This document shows positions 34,340 to 42,334 of a stretch of DNA of 43,367 nt, one piece after another; positions within the stretch are counted from its first letter, which is position 1; every line of letters begins with the position of its first letter. A program made the position numbers and the translations under genes. Source of the DNA: Paraburkholderia sp. SG-MS1. Lineage in GTDB: Bacteria; Pseudomonadota; Gammaproteobacteria; Burkholderiales; Burkholderiaceae. The notes under the pieces were generated by a model. It did not search any database. It was given only the letters and a program-made list of their open reading frames with translations, and was not told the DNA's origin. The DNA lies in contig NZ_NPIH01000234.1 in NCBI RefSeq assembly GCF_012275575.1, forward strand, positions 1 to 43,367, read 5' to 3'.

Positions 34340-35377
34340 GTGTCCGCTTCAATGCTGCGCGTTGCAACCATCCCGCTGGTATCGCTTCGGGGCGAGGTAT
34401 CGCAGAACGTCGAACGTGTGGCGCAGTGGCTCGCGCTTGCCGCTCGCGATCAAATCGATCTCGCGGTGTTTCCGGAAGCATGTCTCGTCGGAGGTGCGGA
34501 TCTCACCTCGCTCCATCGGCGTGAACTCGAAGCGCTAGCGGAGCGGCTCGACGGGCCTGCGCTCAGCGCGGTCGCCGACGCTGTCGAAAGCACCGGTGTG
34601 GCCGCGGGCGTCGGCCTGATCGAGCGTGCGCAGGACGGGCGGCTGTTCAACAGCTACGTAATCTGCATGCCGGGCGGGCCGCGCCATTGTCATCGCAAGC
34701 TGTATGCGTTCGAACATCGGCGAATCGAATGTGGAGAACGGTTCACCGTTTTCGACACGGCGTGGGGCGTTCGTATCGGCATCCTGATTGGCGCGGACAA
34801 CTATCTGATCGAGAACGTGCGCATGACGGCGCTGATGGGCGCGACGCTGCTCGTCGCCCCGCATCGAAGATATGGAGTGAGCCGCGCAAGCGAAGAGCAG
34901 CTTCGCCTCGTGTCGAGGAAACGGAGGGCTGGTGGCAACTCAGGGCGGCGTGTCGCAAACGCCAGCGCGAACGCAGACGTCGGTGAATACAGTGATGCTG
35001 CAAGCTGCTTGCGTCGATGGCTACCGGCTCGCGCCGGCGACAACGGCATGTTCGTCGCATTCAGCGACGGCGCCGATGTGCGCAACGAAAACGAACAGGC
35101 TCCTGCGGGGACAGCAATGATTCTGGACCCATGTGGACGCATTCTGGCCGAAAGCACTGGCGAATCACGCACGATCGTTTCGGCGGATCTGAATTCAGCG
35201 CTGATCGACTCAAGCATTGGCCGGCAGTGGCTCATGCGCCGGCGGGCGAGCCTCTATGGGCCATTGGCCCGCACGTCGAGTGAGGCAGCGACAGTCGCCG
35301 ATGCGCCAAGGGTGGCGCGCGCAGGTTCCGTCGCGCTCAGTTTTGCGGTAGTCGGTCGCGGCCGGCTAATCCGGTAG
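34340..35377 (+). CDS. Nitrilase-superfamily protein with the catalytic Cys replaced
   Basis: A 345-residue carbon-nitrogen hydrolase-fold protein. The catalytic Glu (Glu46 in LAVFPEACLVGG) and Lys (Lys120 in CHRKLYAFEHRRIECG) are in place, but the nucleophile motif, usually like GVLICYD, reads GILIGADN, with Gly151 where Cys is expected. The codon is GGC, one base from TGC. The protein may be a non-catalytic homologue, a recently inactivated enzyme, or reflect a sequence error. The core AGDNGMFVAFSDGADV and DPCGRILAESTGE is otherwise normal; the stretch 183-225 is unusually basic and Asn/Ala-rich. The GTG start at 34340 has GAGGT 8-9 bases upstream; an ATG at 34352 is the alternative. It is divergent from a LysR gene. 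Confidence 0.82.
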   Translation: MSASMLRVATIPLVSLRGEVSQNVERVAQWLALAARDQIDLAVFPEACLVGGADLTSLHRRELEALAERLDGPALSAVADAVESTGVAAGVGLIERAQDGRLFNSYVICMPGGPRHCHRKLYAFEHRRIECGERFTVFDTAWGVRIGILIGADNYLIENVRMTALMGATLLVAPHRRYGVSRASEEQLRLVSRKRRAGGNSGRRVANASANADVGEYSDAASCLRRWLPARAGDNGMFVAFSDGADVRNENEQAPAGTAMILDPCGRILAESTGESRTIVSADLNSALIDSSIGRQWLMRRRASLYGPLARTSSEAATVADAPRVARAGSVALSFAVVGRGRLIR

Positions 35378-35513
35378 CGGAAAGCGCGGAACGCCGCTTT
35401 TCAGCCGCGCGCATCGACAAACGACAAACGCCTTCGCCGACCAACGCAATGATCTCTCTTTGCTACTATGTAAGCCCGCGACCGCTGTTGAACCGTAGAA
35501 CAAGGAGAGGCAA

Positions 35514-35807
35514 ATGAGCAAAGGATATTGGGTAACGAGCTACCGCAAGACCAACGACGCGTCGAAGCTGGCCGCTTATGCGCAACTCGCCGCGCCTGCC
35601 GTGGCGGCCGCCGGCGGCAAGTTCATCGTGCGCGGTGTCGCTGATGAAGCGCGCGAGCAGGGCTTGAAGGAGCGCACTGTCGTCATCGAGTTTGCGAGTT
35701 ACGAGCAGGCGGTCGCCGCTTACGAAAGCGAAGCCTACAAGAAAGCGCTCGAAGCGCTGGGTGACGGCGTCGAGCGCGATCTGCGCATTGTTCGTGGCAC
35801 GGACTAG
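35514..35807 (+). CDS. DUF1330-family small protein
   Basis: A 97-residue soluble protein with the ferredoxin-like alpha/beta-barrel fold of DUF1330. Seen features are KGYWVTSYRKTNDASKLAAY, AAGGKFIVRGVADEAREQGL, ERTVVIEFASYEQAVAAYES, and the end EAYKKALEALGDGVERDLRI. Family members are dimers; the conserved pattern G-G-K-x-x-V-R-G and V-I-E-F are intact. An ideal ribosome site (AAGGAGAGG) precedes the ATG. It is transcribed alone, and the biological role of the family is not established. Confidence 0.9.
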   Translation: MSKGYWVTSYRKTNDASKLAAYAQLAAPAVAAAGGKFIVRGVADEAREQGLKERTVVIEFASYEQAVAAYESEAYKKALEALGDGVERDLRIVRGTD

Positions 35808-35870
35808 CGCAGTCGGTGTGGTGGGCAAGGCTATGCCCTATCGCACTGATATGCAGTAGTGAGGTGTTGG

Positions 35871-35898
35871 GCCGTCAATGCAGAATTGGATTGACGGC
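35871..35898. terminator. Hairpin between the convergent DUF1330 and ABC permease genes
   Basis: A perfect 9-bp stem (GCCGTCAAT / ATTGACGGC) with a 10-base loop lies between convergent genes, 45 bases from the permease stop. There is no T run on either strand, so it may be a bidirectional 3'-end hairpin and not a classical terminator. Confidence 0.45.
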
Positions 35899-35942
35899 TC
35901 GCCGCGCGAGCAGGCCGCCACCGTCTTTCGACCCGCGCCAGC

Positions 35943-36794
35943 TCACTTCACCGCCCCCAACGCCAGCCCCTTCACCAGATACCTCTGCAACCACGCGAAT
36001 ACGACCGAAACCGGCAGTGTCGCGCAGAGCGTAGCGGCCATCACCAGGTGCCACTGGACGACGTATTTCCCTGCGACCATATCCGTCACCTGCACGGTGA
36101 GCGTCTTGTTCTCCGGCGAACGGATCAACGTATAAACCACCGCGAACTCGTTCCACGCGTTGATGAACGTGAAGATCGCGGTCACGACGATCGCCGGCAC
36201 CGCCAGCGGCAGGAACACCTTGAACACCGCCTTGGTGCGCCCGCATCCTTCGAGCCAGGCCGACTCCTCCAGATCGCGCGGCACCGTCTGGAAGTACGAA
36301 GACAGCATCCACACCGCAAACGCGATGTTGAAGGCCGCATACGAAACGATCACGCCAATCTTCGAATCGACCAGGTTGCCATCGCCAAATGGAATCATCG
36401 CGGCGAGCCGGAACAGACCGACCACGAGCAGAATGGGCGACAGCATCTGCGTGACGAGCAGAAACTGCCGATACAGGCCACGTCCGCGAAACGGAAAGCG
36501 GGCGAGCGCATAAGCGGCGGGCAAGCTCACCGCCAGCGCGAGCATCGTCGAGAGCAAGCTGATGATCGTGCTATTACGCAAGGCCACGCCGAAGTTGGCC
36601 GCTTCCCACATGTCGATGAAATTGCGCCACTGCCATTGCACAGGCAGCCAGCGCGCCGGATAGACAAAGATCTCGGAAGCCGGCTTCAACGCCGTGAAGA
36701 ACATGACGGCGAACGGAAACAGCACGACCACCACCAGCGGCGACAGCGCGAGCCAGCACCACAGCGAGCGCTTCATCTTCGCGTCGAAACTCAT
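35943..36794 (-). CDS. Carbohydrate ABC transporter permease (MalG/UgpE type)
   Basis: A 283-residue inner-membrane permease with six helices, starting with WCWLALSPLVVVVLFPFAVM. The EAA loop that contacts the ATPase is LEESAWLEGCGRTKAVFKVF followed by LPLAVPAI (about 175-202). FINAWNEFAVVYTLI (about 211-225) is typical of the MalG-like CUT1 branch. Its ATG overlaps the stop of the MalF-like partner by 4 bases, so the two are translationally coupled. It forms the heterodimeric channel of the importer with the binding protein upstream and the ATPase encoded divergently. Confidence 0.93.
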   Translation of the reverse strand: MSFDAKMKRSLWCWLALSPLVVVVLFPFAVMFFTALKPASEIFVYPARWLPVQWQWRNFIDMWEAANFGVALRNSTIISLLSTMLALAVSLPAAYALARFPFRGRGLYRQFLLVTQMLSPILLVVGLFRLAAMIPFGDGNLVDSKIGVIVSYAAFNIAFAVWMLSSYFQTVPRDLEESAWLEGCGRTKAVFKVFLPLAVPAIVVTAIFTFINAWNEFAVVYTLIRSPENKTLTVQVTDMVAGKYVVQWHLVMAATLCATLPVSVVFAWLQRYLVKGLALGAVK

Positions 36795-37681
36795 GACGGA
36801 TCTCCTTCTTTCGCGGGCTGCAGGCGCAGATAGGCGATCGAGAAAAGGAACAGCATGACGAGCATGATCAGCGAGACGGCGGCGGCTTCGCCGGGACGGC
36901 CGAGCCGGAACCCGAGCTCATACAGGTACGTGACGAGAATGTGCGTACTGTTGTCGGGGCCGCCTTGCGTCATCACCCAGATGATCGGGAATGAGTTGAA
37001 CACGTAGATCACGTTCAGCAGGATCGTCATGTTGATGAACGGGCGCAGCAGCGGCATTGTCAGCTTGCGGAACTGTTGCCATGCGCTCGCGCCGTCGATT
37101 CGCGCGGCTTCGTAGATGTCGCCGGGTACCGACGACAGGCCCCCCAGCAGGATCGTCACAGTAAAGGGAATCGACACCAGAATGCCGACGGCGATCTCCA
37201 CGGGGAACGCGAGTTCTGGCGTCGCGAGCCAATGGATTGGTCCGCCTATCAAGCCGAGCCGCTGCAACGTGACGTTGACCATGCCGTAGTCGTCGTTGAA
37301 GGCCCAGCGCCAGACCACGGCGGTCATTGTCAGCGAGACGGACCACGGCAGCATCACGATGGTGCGCGCCACGCCGCGTCCATGAAAATCCTGATTCAGC
37401 ACGAGGGCGACCGGCACCGAAATCAGCACCGTGCCGCCCACCACGCAGACGGTCCAGATGATCGTGCGCCGGGTCGACGCAATGAAAACCGGGTCGTTGA
37501 AAACCGTCGAGAAATTCTGCAGGCCGGTGAAATCGCGAATCGCGCCGAAGCGTGAGACTTCGTGCAGCGATTGCCACACGATGTTGAAAATCGGATAGCT
37601 GATGATGAAAAGCGCCAGTATCAGACTCGGCGCAATCAGCAACCAGGGCGCTTGCAAGCGCGAAGAAGCGGAACGGCTCAT
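36791..37681 (-). CDS. Carbohydrate ABC transporter permease (MalF/UgpA type)
   Basis: A 296-residue permease with six helices; helix 1 is APWLLIAPSLILALFIISYP. The EAA loop is IYEAARIDGASAWQQFRKLT followed by MPLLRP (about 189-215), and VFNSFPIIWVMTQGGPDNST follows, a strong mark of MalF/UgpA-type CUT1 subunits. It lies 164 bases downstream of the binding-protein gene; that gap contains two stem-loops that may lower permease expression relative to the binding protein. It pairs with the MalG-like permease. Confidence 0.93.
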   Translation of the reverse strand: MSRSASSRLQAPWLLIAPSLILALFIISYPIFNIVWQSLHEVSRFGAIRDFTGLQNFSTVFNDPVFIASTRRTIIWTVCVVGGTVLISVPVALVLNQDFHGRGVARTIVMLPWSVSLTMTAVVWRWAFNDDYGMVNVTLQRLGLIGGPIHWLATPELAFPVEIAVGILVSIPFTVTILLGGLSSVPGDIYEAARIDGASAWQQFRKLTMPLLRPFINMTILLNVIYVFNSFPIIWVMTQGGPDNSTHILVTYLYELGFRLGRPGEAAAVSLIMLVMLFLFSIAYLRLQPAKEGDPS

Positions 37682-37700
37682 GCTTGCTCGATCGTAAGAC

Positions 37701-37724
37701 GCGCCCGCGTTATGCAGCGGGCGC
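37701..37724 (-). other. Stem-loop in the binding-protein/permease gap (proximal to permease)
   Basis: GCGCCCGC / GCGGGCGC, a perfect 8-bp stem with an 8-base loop, 20 bases before the permease start on the minus strand. It could limit ribosome access or act with the larger hairpin at 37770-37813. Confidence 0.45.
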
Positions 37725-37769
37725 GACGGAATGGGCCGAAAACGTCAGATGCGATCAGGTGCATCACAA

Positions 37770-37813
37770 CCGGAACGCGCGCCGCATTTTGGCAACGGCG
37801 GCGCGCGTTCCGG
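37770..37813 (-). other. Long stable hairpin downstream of the binding-protein gene
   Basis: A perfect 16-bp GC-rich stem (CCGGAACGCGCGCCGC / GCGGCGCGCGTTCCGG) with a 12-base loop, 33 bases after the stop of the binding-protein gene and inside the operon. No T run follows. Hairpins here, as known between malE and malF, protect the upstream mRNA or partly stop transcription, giving excess binding protein. Confidence 0.65.
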
Positions 37814-37845
37814 GTTCAACGAATTTCCTCGAAGCTACGACGCGA

Positions 37846-39078
37846 TCAATGACCGAGCGACTTGTTCGCTTGCGCGGCCGCCGCATTCAGCGCGGCAGCC
37901 GGCTGCGCCTTGCCGAGGTAGATCGACTGCATCGAGTCGGTGACGGCCTTCGCGGTGTCTTCCCAGCCGGTCACGGTCGGTGCGAAGTGGGCCGTCGGCA
38001 GCAGCGCGACGAATGCTTTGGTATCCGGATCGTTGAACGCCGGATCGGTCGCTTCGGCCTTCGTTGTCGGCAGGAAGCCTTCCGTCGTGGTGAACTCGAC
38101 GCGCGGTTCCTTCGTGAACAGATAGTCGAGGAACTTCCATGCCGACTTCTTCACCTTCGAGTTCTTGAACATCACGATCGAATCGGTGACGGCATAGGTG
38201 GCGTGCGTGGTGCCCATCGGAATCGGATCGATACCGTACTTCAGATTGGGCGCTTCCTTCTTGATCTGCTTCGCGAGGAACGGCGCCGAAATCATCATCG
38301 CGACACGGCCCTGCTTGAACAGATTCTGCACGTCTTCGCGGCTGTAGCCGGTCACACCCGGTTGCGTGAGACCCTGATCGATCATGGTCTTGTACAGCGT
38401 GGCTGCCTTGATGCCGGCCGGCGAATTGAACGCCGCCTTGCCGTCCTTGCCGACCACGTCGCCGCCGTTGGTCCACAGCGCGTAGTAATAGTAGACGTCG
38501 GTTTCGATTTCCTTGCCTTGCAGACCGAAGCCGGCAATGCCTTGCGCCTTCAGCTTTTTCGACGCGTCGATCACGTCGTCCCAGGTCTTCGGACCGTCGG
38601 GGTAGCCGACCTTCGCGAGCAGATCCTTGTTGTAATACAGCGCGCGTGCGGACGCGGCGATCGGCAGGCCGTAGGTCTTGCCGTTGATCTGACCGGGCGC
38701 GAGGAACGGACCGATGAAGCGGCCCTTGAAGTTCGCATCCATATAGCCGTCGAGCGGCTCGGCCACGTCGTCCTTCACGAAGTCGAGCAGCCAGCGCGTG
38801 CCGACGATCGCGAGGTCGGCGTTGGCGTTGCCGGAGATGTCCGTTTGCAGCTTCTGTTGCAGCGTGTCCCAGTTCACGTCTTCGATCTTGATGGTCGTGC
38901 CGGGGTTGGCCTTCTCGAAGTTGCGGGCCATTTTTTCGAAGTACGGCGCGGTCGCGTCGCTGTAGTGGGCGACGGTGACGCGGACCGTGTCGGCGTGAGC
39001 CGAGACGGCCATACCTACAAACGCGAGCGCCACGGCAACTTTGCCGAGCGCGAGGGAAGCACGGGCATGCAACGACAT
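37846..39078 (-). CDS. Carbohydrate ABC transporter substrate-binding protein
   Basis: A 410-residue periplasmic binding protein of the MalE/UgpB-like family 1. The signal peptide is MSLHARASLALGKVAVALAF ending VSAHA. The mature part starts DTVRVTVAHYSDATAPYFEK and has typical segments: KIEDVNWDTLQQKLQTDISG, DLAIVGTRWLLDFV, GKTYGLPIAASARALYYNKD with LLAKVGYPDGPKTWDD, and KKSAWKFLDYLFTKEPRVEF. The ATG at 39078 is set by AGGAGAGAA immediately upstream; the longer frame is untranslated leader. It is the first gene of the minus-strand operon and delivers the ligand to the two permeases. The sugar is unknown; the neighbouring dehydrogenase would fit a polyol or aldose. Confidence 0.92.
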   Translation of the reverse strand: MSLHARASLALGKVAVALAFVGMAVSAHADTVRVTVAHYSDATAPYFEKMARNFEKANPGTTIKIEDVNWDTLQQKLQTDISGNANADLAIVGTRWLLDFVKDDVAEPLDGYMDANFKGRFIGPFLAPGQINGKTYGLPIAASARALYYNKDLLAKVGYPDGPKTWDDVIDASKKLKAQGIAGFGLQGKEIETDVYYYYALWTNGGDVVGKDGKAAFNSPAGIKAATLYKTMIDQGLTQPGVTGYSREDVQNLFKQGRVAMMISAPFLAKQIKKEAPNLKYGIDPIPMGTTHATYAVTDSIVMFKNSKVKKSAWKFLDYLFTKEPRVEFTTTEGFLPTTKAEATDPAFNDPDTKAFVALLPTAHFAPTVTGWEDTAKAVTDSMQSIYLGKAQPAAALNAAAAQANKSLGH

Positions 39079-39186
39079 TTCTCTCTCCTGTGTCGAACGG
39101 AGTGGGCGCTTTCGCGTTTGCTCCGGTTCCATCCAACGATGGTGGGGTGGTCTGCTGCCGTCGCCGGCCGCGTGGGTTGATTTGTT

Positions 39187-39201
39187 TGAAAAAATCCTAC
39201 A
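39187..39201 (-). promoter_or_regulatory. Candidate RpiR operator, site 1 (over the binding-protein promoter)
   Basis: Read on the minus strand this is TGTAGGATTTTTTCA. It matches site 2 at 39353-39367 in 12 of 15 positions and has the TGTAR...(T/A)CA layout known for RpiR/HexR-type operators. It covers the candidate -10 box of the binding-protein promoter, as expected for repression. Confidence 0.55.
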
Positions 39202-39222
39202 TGACGCAAAATTGCTTGTCAC
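39194..39222 (-). promoter_or_regulatory. Candidate sigma70 promoter of the binding-protein operon
   Basis: On the minus strand GTGACA (39222-39217), exactly 17 bases, then TAGGAT (39199-39194) gives a -35/-10 pair about 115 bases before the ATG at 39078. The -10 box lies within operator site 1. Confidence 0.45.
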
Positions 39223-39352
39223 GTAGGGTCTGCGATATTTTTTTCGCCTGATTTTGTGCATATGATGCTGTAAAACAGGGGGTATTCTCATCAGGCGATG
39301 TCAGGAATACCCAATCTTCGGGATGACCGGCCAATAGTCTCGCCGTCAGGTT

Positions 39353-39367
39353 TGTAGGAAATTTACA
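39353..39367 (+). promoter_or_regulatory. Candidate RpiR operator, site 2 (before the dehydrogenase gene)
   Basis: TGTAGGAAATTTACA has TGTA and TACA as perfect inverted ends and fits the TGTAR-N5-TTACA style of RpiR/HexR sites. It lies 43 bases before the SDR ATG. With site 1 it brackets the divergent promoters, and the RpiR regulator gene is the third gene of the plus-strand operon. Confidence 0.55.
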
Positions 39368-39410
39368 CGCCGCGAAGCTGCCGGGCGGTGAGATCGAGGA
39401 GCGAGGCGAC

Positions 39411-40184
39411 ATGAATCGTGTGGTGTTGGTAACGGGCGCTTGCGGCGGCATCGGCAGCGTGTTGTGCAAGCGCTTCGTGGAAGCGGGCGATACGGTGCTC
39501 GCGCTCGACATCGACGCGGCCGCGCTGAGCGCGTTGACCGCGCAACTGGGCGCGGCGCACGTTACGCCAATCGCCGTTGATCTCGGCGACGCCGCCGCGG
39601 TGCAGCAAGCGGTGGCCGCCGCGGTCAACACACGCGCTCCGGTGGACGTGCTGGTCGCGAACGCCGGCGCGGCGTTGGGCACGACGCTCGCCACCACCGA
39701 TGCCGCGAGCTGGCAGCGCGATATCCATCTGAATCTGAACGGCACGTATCACACGGTGGAGGCGGTACGGGCGTCGATGATCGAGCGGCAGCGCGGCGCG
39801 CTGGTGCTGATCGGTTCGGTGAACGGCCTGGCCGCGCTCGGTCATCCGGCGTACAGCGCGGCGAAGGCCGGACTGATCAGCTACACGAAGGCGCTCGCGA
39901 TCGAACTGGGCCGTTATGGCATTCGCGCCAACATCGTGTGTCCGGGCACCGTGAAGACGCAGGCCTGGCAGGCGCGTGTCGACAAGAATCCGCAGGTCTT
40001 CGAGGATCTGAAGAAGTGGTACCCGTTGCGCGACTTCGCGACACCCGACGACATCGCCGACGCGGTGCTGTTTCTCGCATCGCCGATGGCGCGGGTGATT
40101 ACCGGCGTCGCGTTGCCGGTCGACGGTGGTCTGATGGCGGGCAATCGTCTGATGGCGGAAGAACTGACGCTCGAATCGCTTTGA
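39411..40184 (+). CDS. Short-chain dehydrogenase/reductase, likely sugar or polyol dehydrogenase
   Basis: A 257-residue classical SDR. The cofactor motif TGACGGIG (8-15), NAGA (84-87), catalytic Ser136 (IGSVNG), Tyr148 and Lys152 (YSAAK) are intact. Asp33 at the end of the second strand (LALDID) points to NAD(H). RANIVCPGTVKTQAW and the C-terminal GVALPVDGGLMAGN are family hallmarks. It is the first gene of an operon with the ABC ATPase and the RpiR regulator. The probable job is oxidation of the imported sugar or polyol. A ribosome site (GAGGCGAC) lies just before the ATG. Confidence 0.92.
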   Translation: MNRVVLVTGACGGIGSVLCKRFVEAGDTVLALDIDAAALSALTAQLGAAHVTPIAVDLGDAAAVQQAVAAAVNTRAPVDVLVANAGAALGTTLATTDAASWQRDIHLNLNGTYHTVEAVRASMIERQRGALVLIGSVNGLAALGHPAYSAAKAGLISYTKALAIELGRYGIRANIVCPGTVKTQAWQARVDKNPQVFEDLKKWYPLRDFATPDDIADAVLFLASPMARVITGVALPVDGGLMAGNRLMAEELTLESL

Positions 40185-40229
40185 GCCGCTACACACTCCG
40201 GATCAACGCAGCAAGACAATGAGGACAGC

Positions 40230-41312
40230 ATGGCAGCAGTGCAACTGAGCGGCATCTTCAAACGCTACGGCGACACGCAAGTGGTGCACGGCATCGATCT
40301 CGACATCGACGACGGCGAGTTCGTCGTGCTAGTGGGGCCGTCCGGCTGCGGCAAGAGCACGCTGATGCGGATGGTGGCCGGACTCGAAGAGATCAGCGGC
40401 GGTGATCTGATGATCGGCGGCACACGGGCGAATTCGCTCGCGCCGCAGCAGCGCAATATCTCGATGGTGTTCCAGAGTTACGCGCTCTATCCGCATCTGT
40501 CCGTCTACGAGAACATTGCGTTCGGTCCGCGTATTCGTAAGGAATCCTCGGCGAGTTTCAAGCCGCGCATCGAAGCCGCCGCGAAGATGCTGAACCTCGG
40601 CGGCTATCTGAACCGCTTGCCGCGCGCGCTCTCGGGCGGTCAGCGGCAACGCGTCGCGATGGGGCGCGCGGTGGTGCGCGAGCCGTCGCTGTTTCTGTTC
40701 GACGAACCGCTGTCGAATCTCGATGCCAAGCTGCGCGTGCAGATGCGCACGGAGATCAAGGCGCTGCATCAGCGGCTGAGGAATACGGTGATCTACGTCA
40801 CGCACGATCAGATCGAAGCGATGACGATGGCCGACCGCATCGTCGTGATGAACGCGGGGCGCATCGAGCAGATCGGGCGTCCGCTGGAACTGTACGATCA
40901 TCCGGCGAACCTGTTCGTCGCGAGCTTCCTTGGCTCGCCGTCGATGAATTTCGCCGAGGGCGTGATCGTGAATCGCGCACAAGGGCCGGGCCTTGCGCTG
41001 CAACTCGCGGAGGGCGCCGGGATCGTGCTGGACAGCGTGCCCGCCACGGCCACGGCCGGCGCGAAGGTCACGCTCGGCGTGCGGCCCGAACATATCGAAA
41101 CGATCACGCAGACGCCGGACGCCGTGCTCGACGTCGAAGTGGTCGAGCCGACCGGCGCGGAGACGCACTTGTACGGGAAAATAGGCGGCAACACGTGGTG
41201 CGTGACGACGCGCCAGCGCTCGAGGGTCGAGCCTGGCCAGCGCGTGACGCTGCGCCTGCCGGCCGAGCATATTCATCTGTTCGATACGGAGAGTGGACGC
41301 AGGCTGGTCTGA
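40230..41312 (+). CDS. Carbohydrate ABC transporter ATP-binding protein (UgpC/MalK type)
   Basis: A 360-residue ATPase of the CUT1 family. Walker A is GPSGCGKST, the Q-loop FQSYALYPHLSVYENI, the signature LSGGQRQRVAMGRAV, Walker B LFLFDEPLSNLDAKLR, and the H-switch is in YVTHDQIEAMTMADRI. The C-terminal regulatory TOBE region (about 235-355, with GVRPEHIE and LRLPAEHIHLFD) is present. It energises the two permeases encoded on the other strand, which have no ATPase gene of their own here. It follows the SDR gene by 45 bases with a GAGGACAGC ribosome site. Confidence 0.94.
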   Translation: MAAVQLSGIFKRYGDTQVVHGIDLDIDDGEFVVLVGPSGCGKSTLMRMVAGLEEISGGDLMIGGTRANSLAPQQRNISMVFQSYALYPHLSVYENIAFGPRIRKESSASFKPRIEAAAKMLNLGGYLNRLPRALSGGQRQRVAMGRAVVREPSLFLFDEPLSNLDAKLRVQMRTEIKALHQRLRNTVIYVTHDQIEAMTMADRIVVMNAGRIEQIGRPLELYDHPANLFVASFLGSPSMNFAEGVIVNRAQGPGLALQLAEGAGIVLDSVPATATAGAKVTLGVRPEHIETITQTPDAVLDVEVVEPTGAETHLYGKIGGNTWCVTTRQRSRVEPGQRVTLRLPAEHIHLFDTESGRRLV

Positions 41313-41395
41313 ACCGCGTGTTGCCGCTTGAACGCCATTCAAGCCGATCGAAGCTGCGAGCGACGCGGATTCATTTAACCCTCGAGGAACACCGG

Positions 41396-42259
41396 TTGTC
41401 CGCACCGAACTTGATTCCCCACATCCGCAGCGCACTTGCCAGTTTGCGGCCCGCCGAACGCAAGGTCGCCGACATGGTGTTGAGCGACGTCGACTTCGCC
41501 ATGCGCGCAAGCATCACCGAACTCGCGCAACGCGCGGAGGTGTCTGAGCCTTCCGTCACGCGCTTTTGCCGCGCGATCGGCGCGCATGGGCTGCGCGACT
41601 TCAAGATGCAACTGGCGCAGAGCGTGGCGGGGGGGCTGCCGTACGCATCGACGGCGGTGGCGCGTGACGACGACGTGCAAACCTTGATGGGCAAGGTCGG
41701 CGAGGCGGCGATCGACGGCATTACGCATGCCTGCGGGGCGCTGGACCCGGCGGTGGTCGAGAGTGCGATTGCGGCGTTGTCGAGCGCGGGGCGGGTGTTT
41801 TTCTTCGGCGTGGGATCCGGCTCGGGGCTCGTCGCGCAAGATGCGGCGTTGCGGTTCTTGCGAATCGATATCGCTTCCACGGCGTTTACCGACGGTCATT
41901 TGCAGCGGCTGTATGCGGGCCTGATGGAACCGGGCGACGTAGCCTTTGCGATTTCGCATTCAGGCCGCAGCGTCGAGGTGAACGAGAGCATTCAGATTGC
42001 CAAGGAGCGCGGCGCGACCACGATTGCATTGACCAATGTCGGTTCCCGGCTCGCGTGGCTCGTCGATATTCCGCTGCTGCTGCGCGTGCCGAGTCCGGTC
42101 GATCCGAACACTCCGGGCGTGTCGCGGCTCGTGCATCTGTGCATCATGGATGCGCTCGCGATTGGCGTAGCGCTGAAGGCCGGACCGAAGACGCTCGAGA
42201 AGATGCGGCATGCGAAGGCCAGGCTGGCATCGCATGGGCCGGAGGACGCGGGCGATTGA
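41396..42259 (+). CDS. RpiR/MurR-family transcriptional regulator (HTH + SIS)
   Basis: A 287-residue regulator. The N-terminal HTH_6 domain reads LRPAERKVADMVLSDVDFAM, ITELAQRAEVSEPSVTRFCR and AIGAHGLRDFKMQLAQSVAG. The C-terminal SIS sugar-phosphate-binding domain has VFFFGVGSGSGLVAQDAALR, AFAISHSGRSVEVNESIQIA and TIALTNVGSRLAWLVD. The start is probably TTG at 41396: GAGGA lies 7 bases upstream, and the longer frame from 41195 would overlap the ATPase gene by 118 bases. It likely senses a phosphorylated sugar intermediate and controls this ABC/SDR locus through the palindromes in the divergent region. It closes the plus-strand operon. Confidence 0.92.
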   Translation: MSAPNLIPHIRSALASLRPAERKVADMVLSDVDFAMRASITELAQRAEVSEPSVTRFCRAIGAHGLRDFKMQLAQSVAGGLPYASTAVARDDDVQTLMGKVGEAAIDGITHACGALDPAVVESAIAALSSAGRVFFFGVGSGSGLVAQDAALRFLRIDIASTAFTDGHLQRLYAGLMEPGDVAFAISHSGRSVEVNESIQIAKERGATTIALTNVGSRLAWLVDIPLLLRVPSPVDPNTPGVSRLVHLCIMDALAIGVALKAGPKTLEKMRHAKARLASHGPEDAGD

Positions 42260-42334
42260 GTGCTGACGTCAAGCACGCGGTGGTCATGTGTGGTTTGTTC
42301 AGAAGTCGATGGCCTTGCGCCGGCCCACTCTTCT

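Larger units (their letters stand above)
39079..39410. other. Divergent control region of the ABC importer locus
   Basis: A 332-base AT-rich region between the binding-protein and dehydrogenase starts. It contains no gene. It holds a candidate promoter and two related 15-bp palindromic sites (listed separately), and an inverted repeat CCTACATGAC / GTCACGTAGG (39196-39205 and 39218-39227, 9 of 10 positions paired) that overlaps the first site. Confidence 0.6.

Noticed and set aside
37684..39180. 498-codon plus-strand frame opposite the binding-protein gene
   Set aside because: Antisense shadow of a well-supported substrate-binding protein gene.
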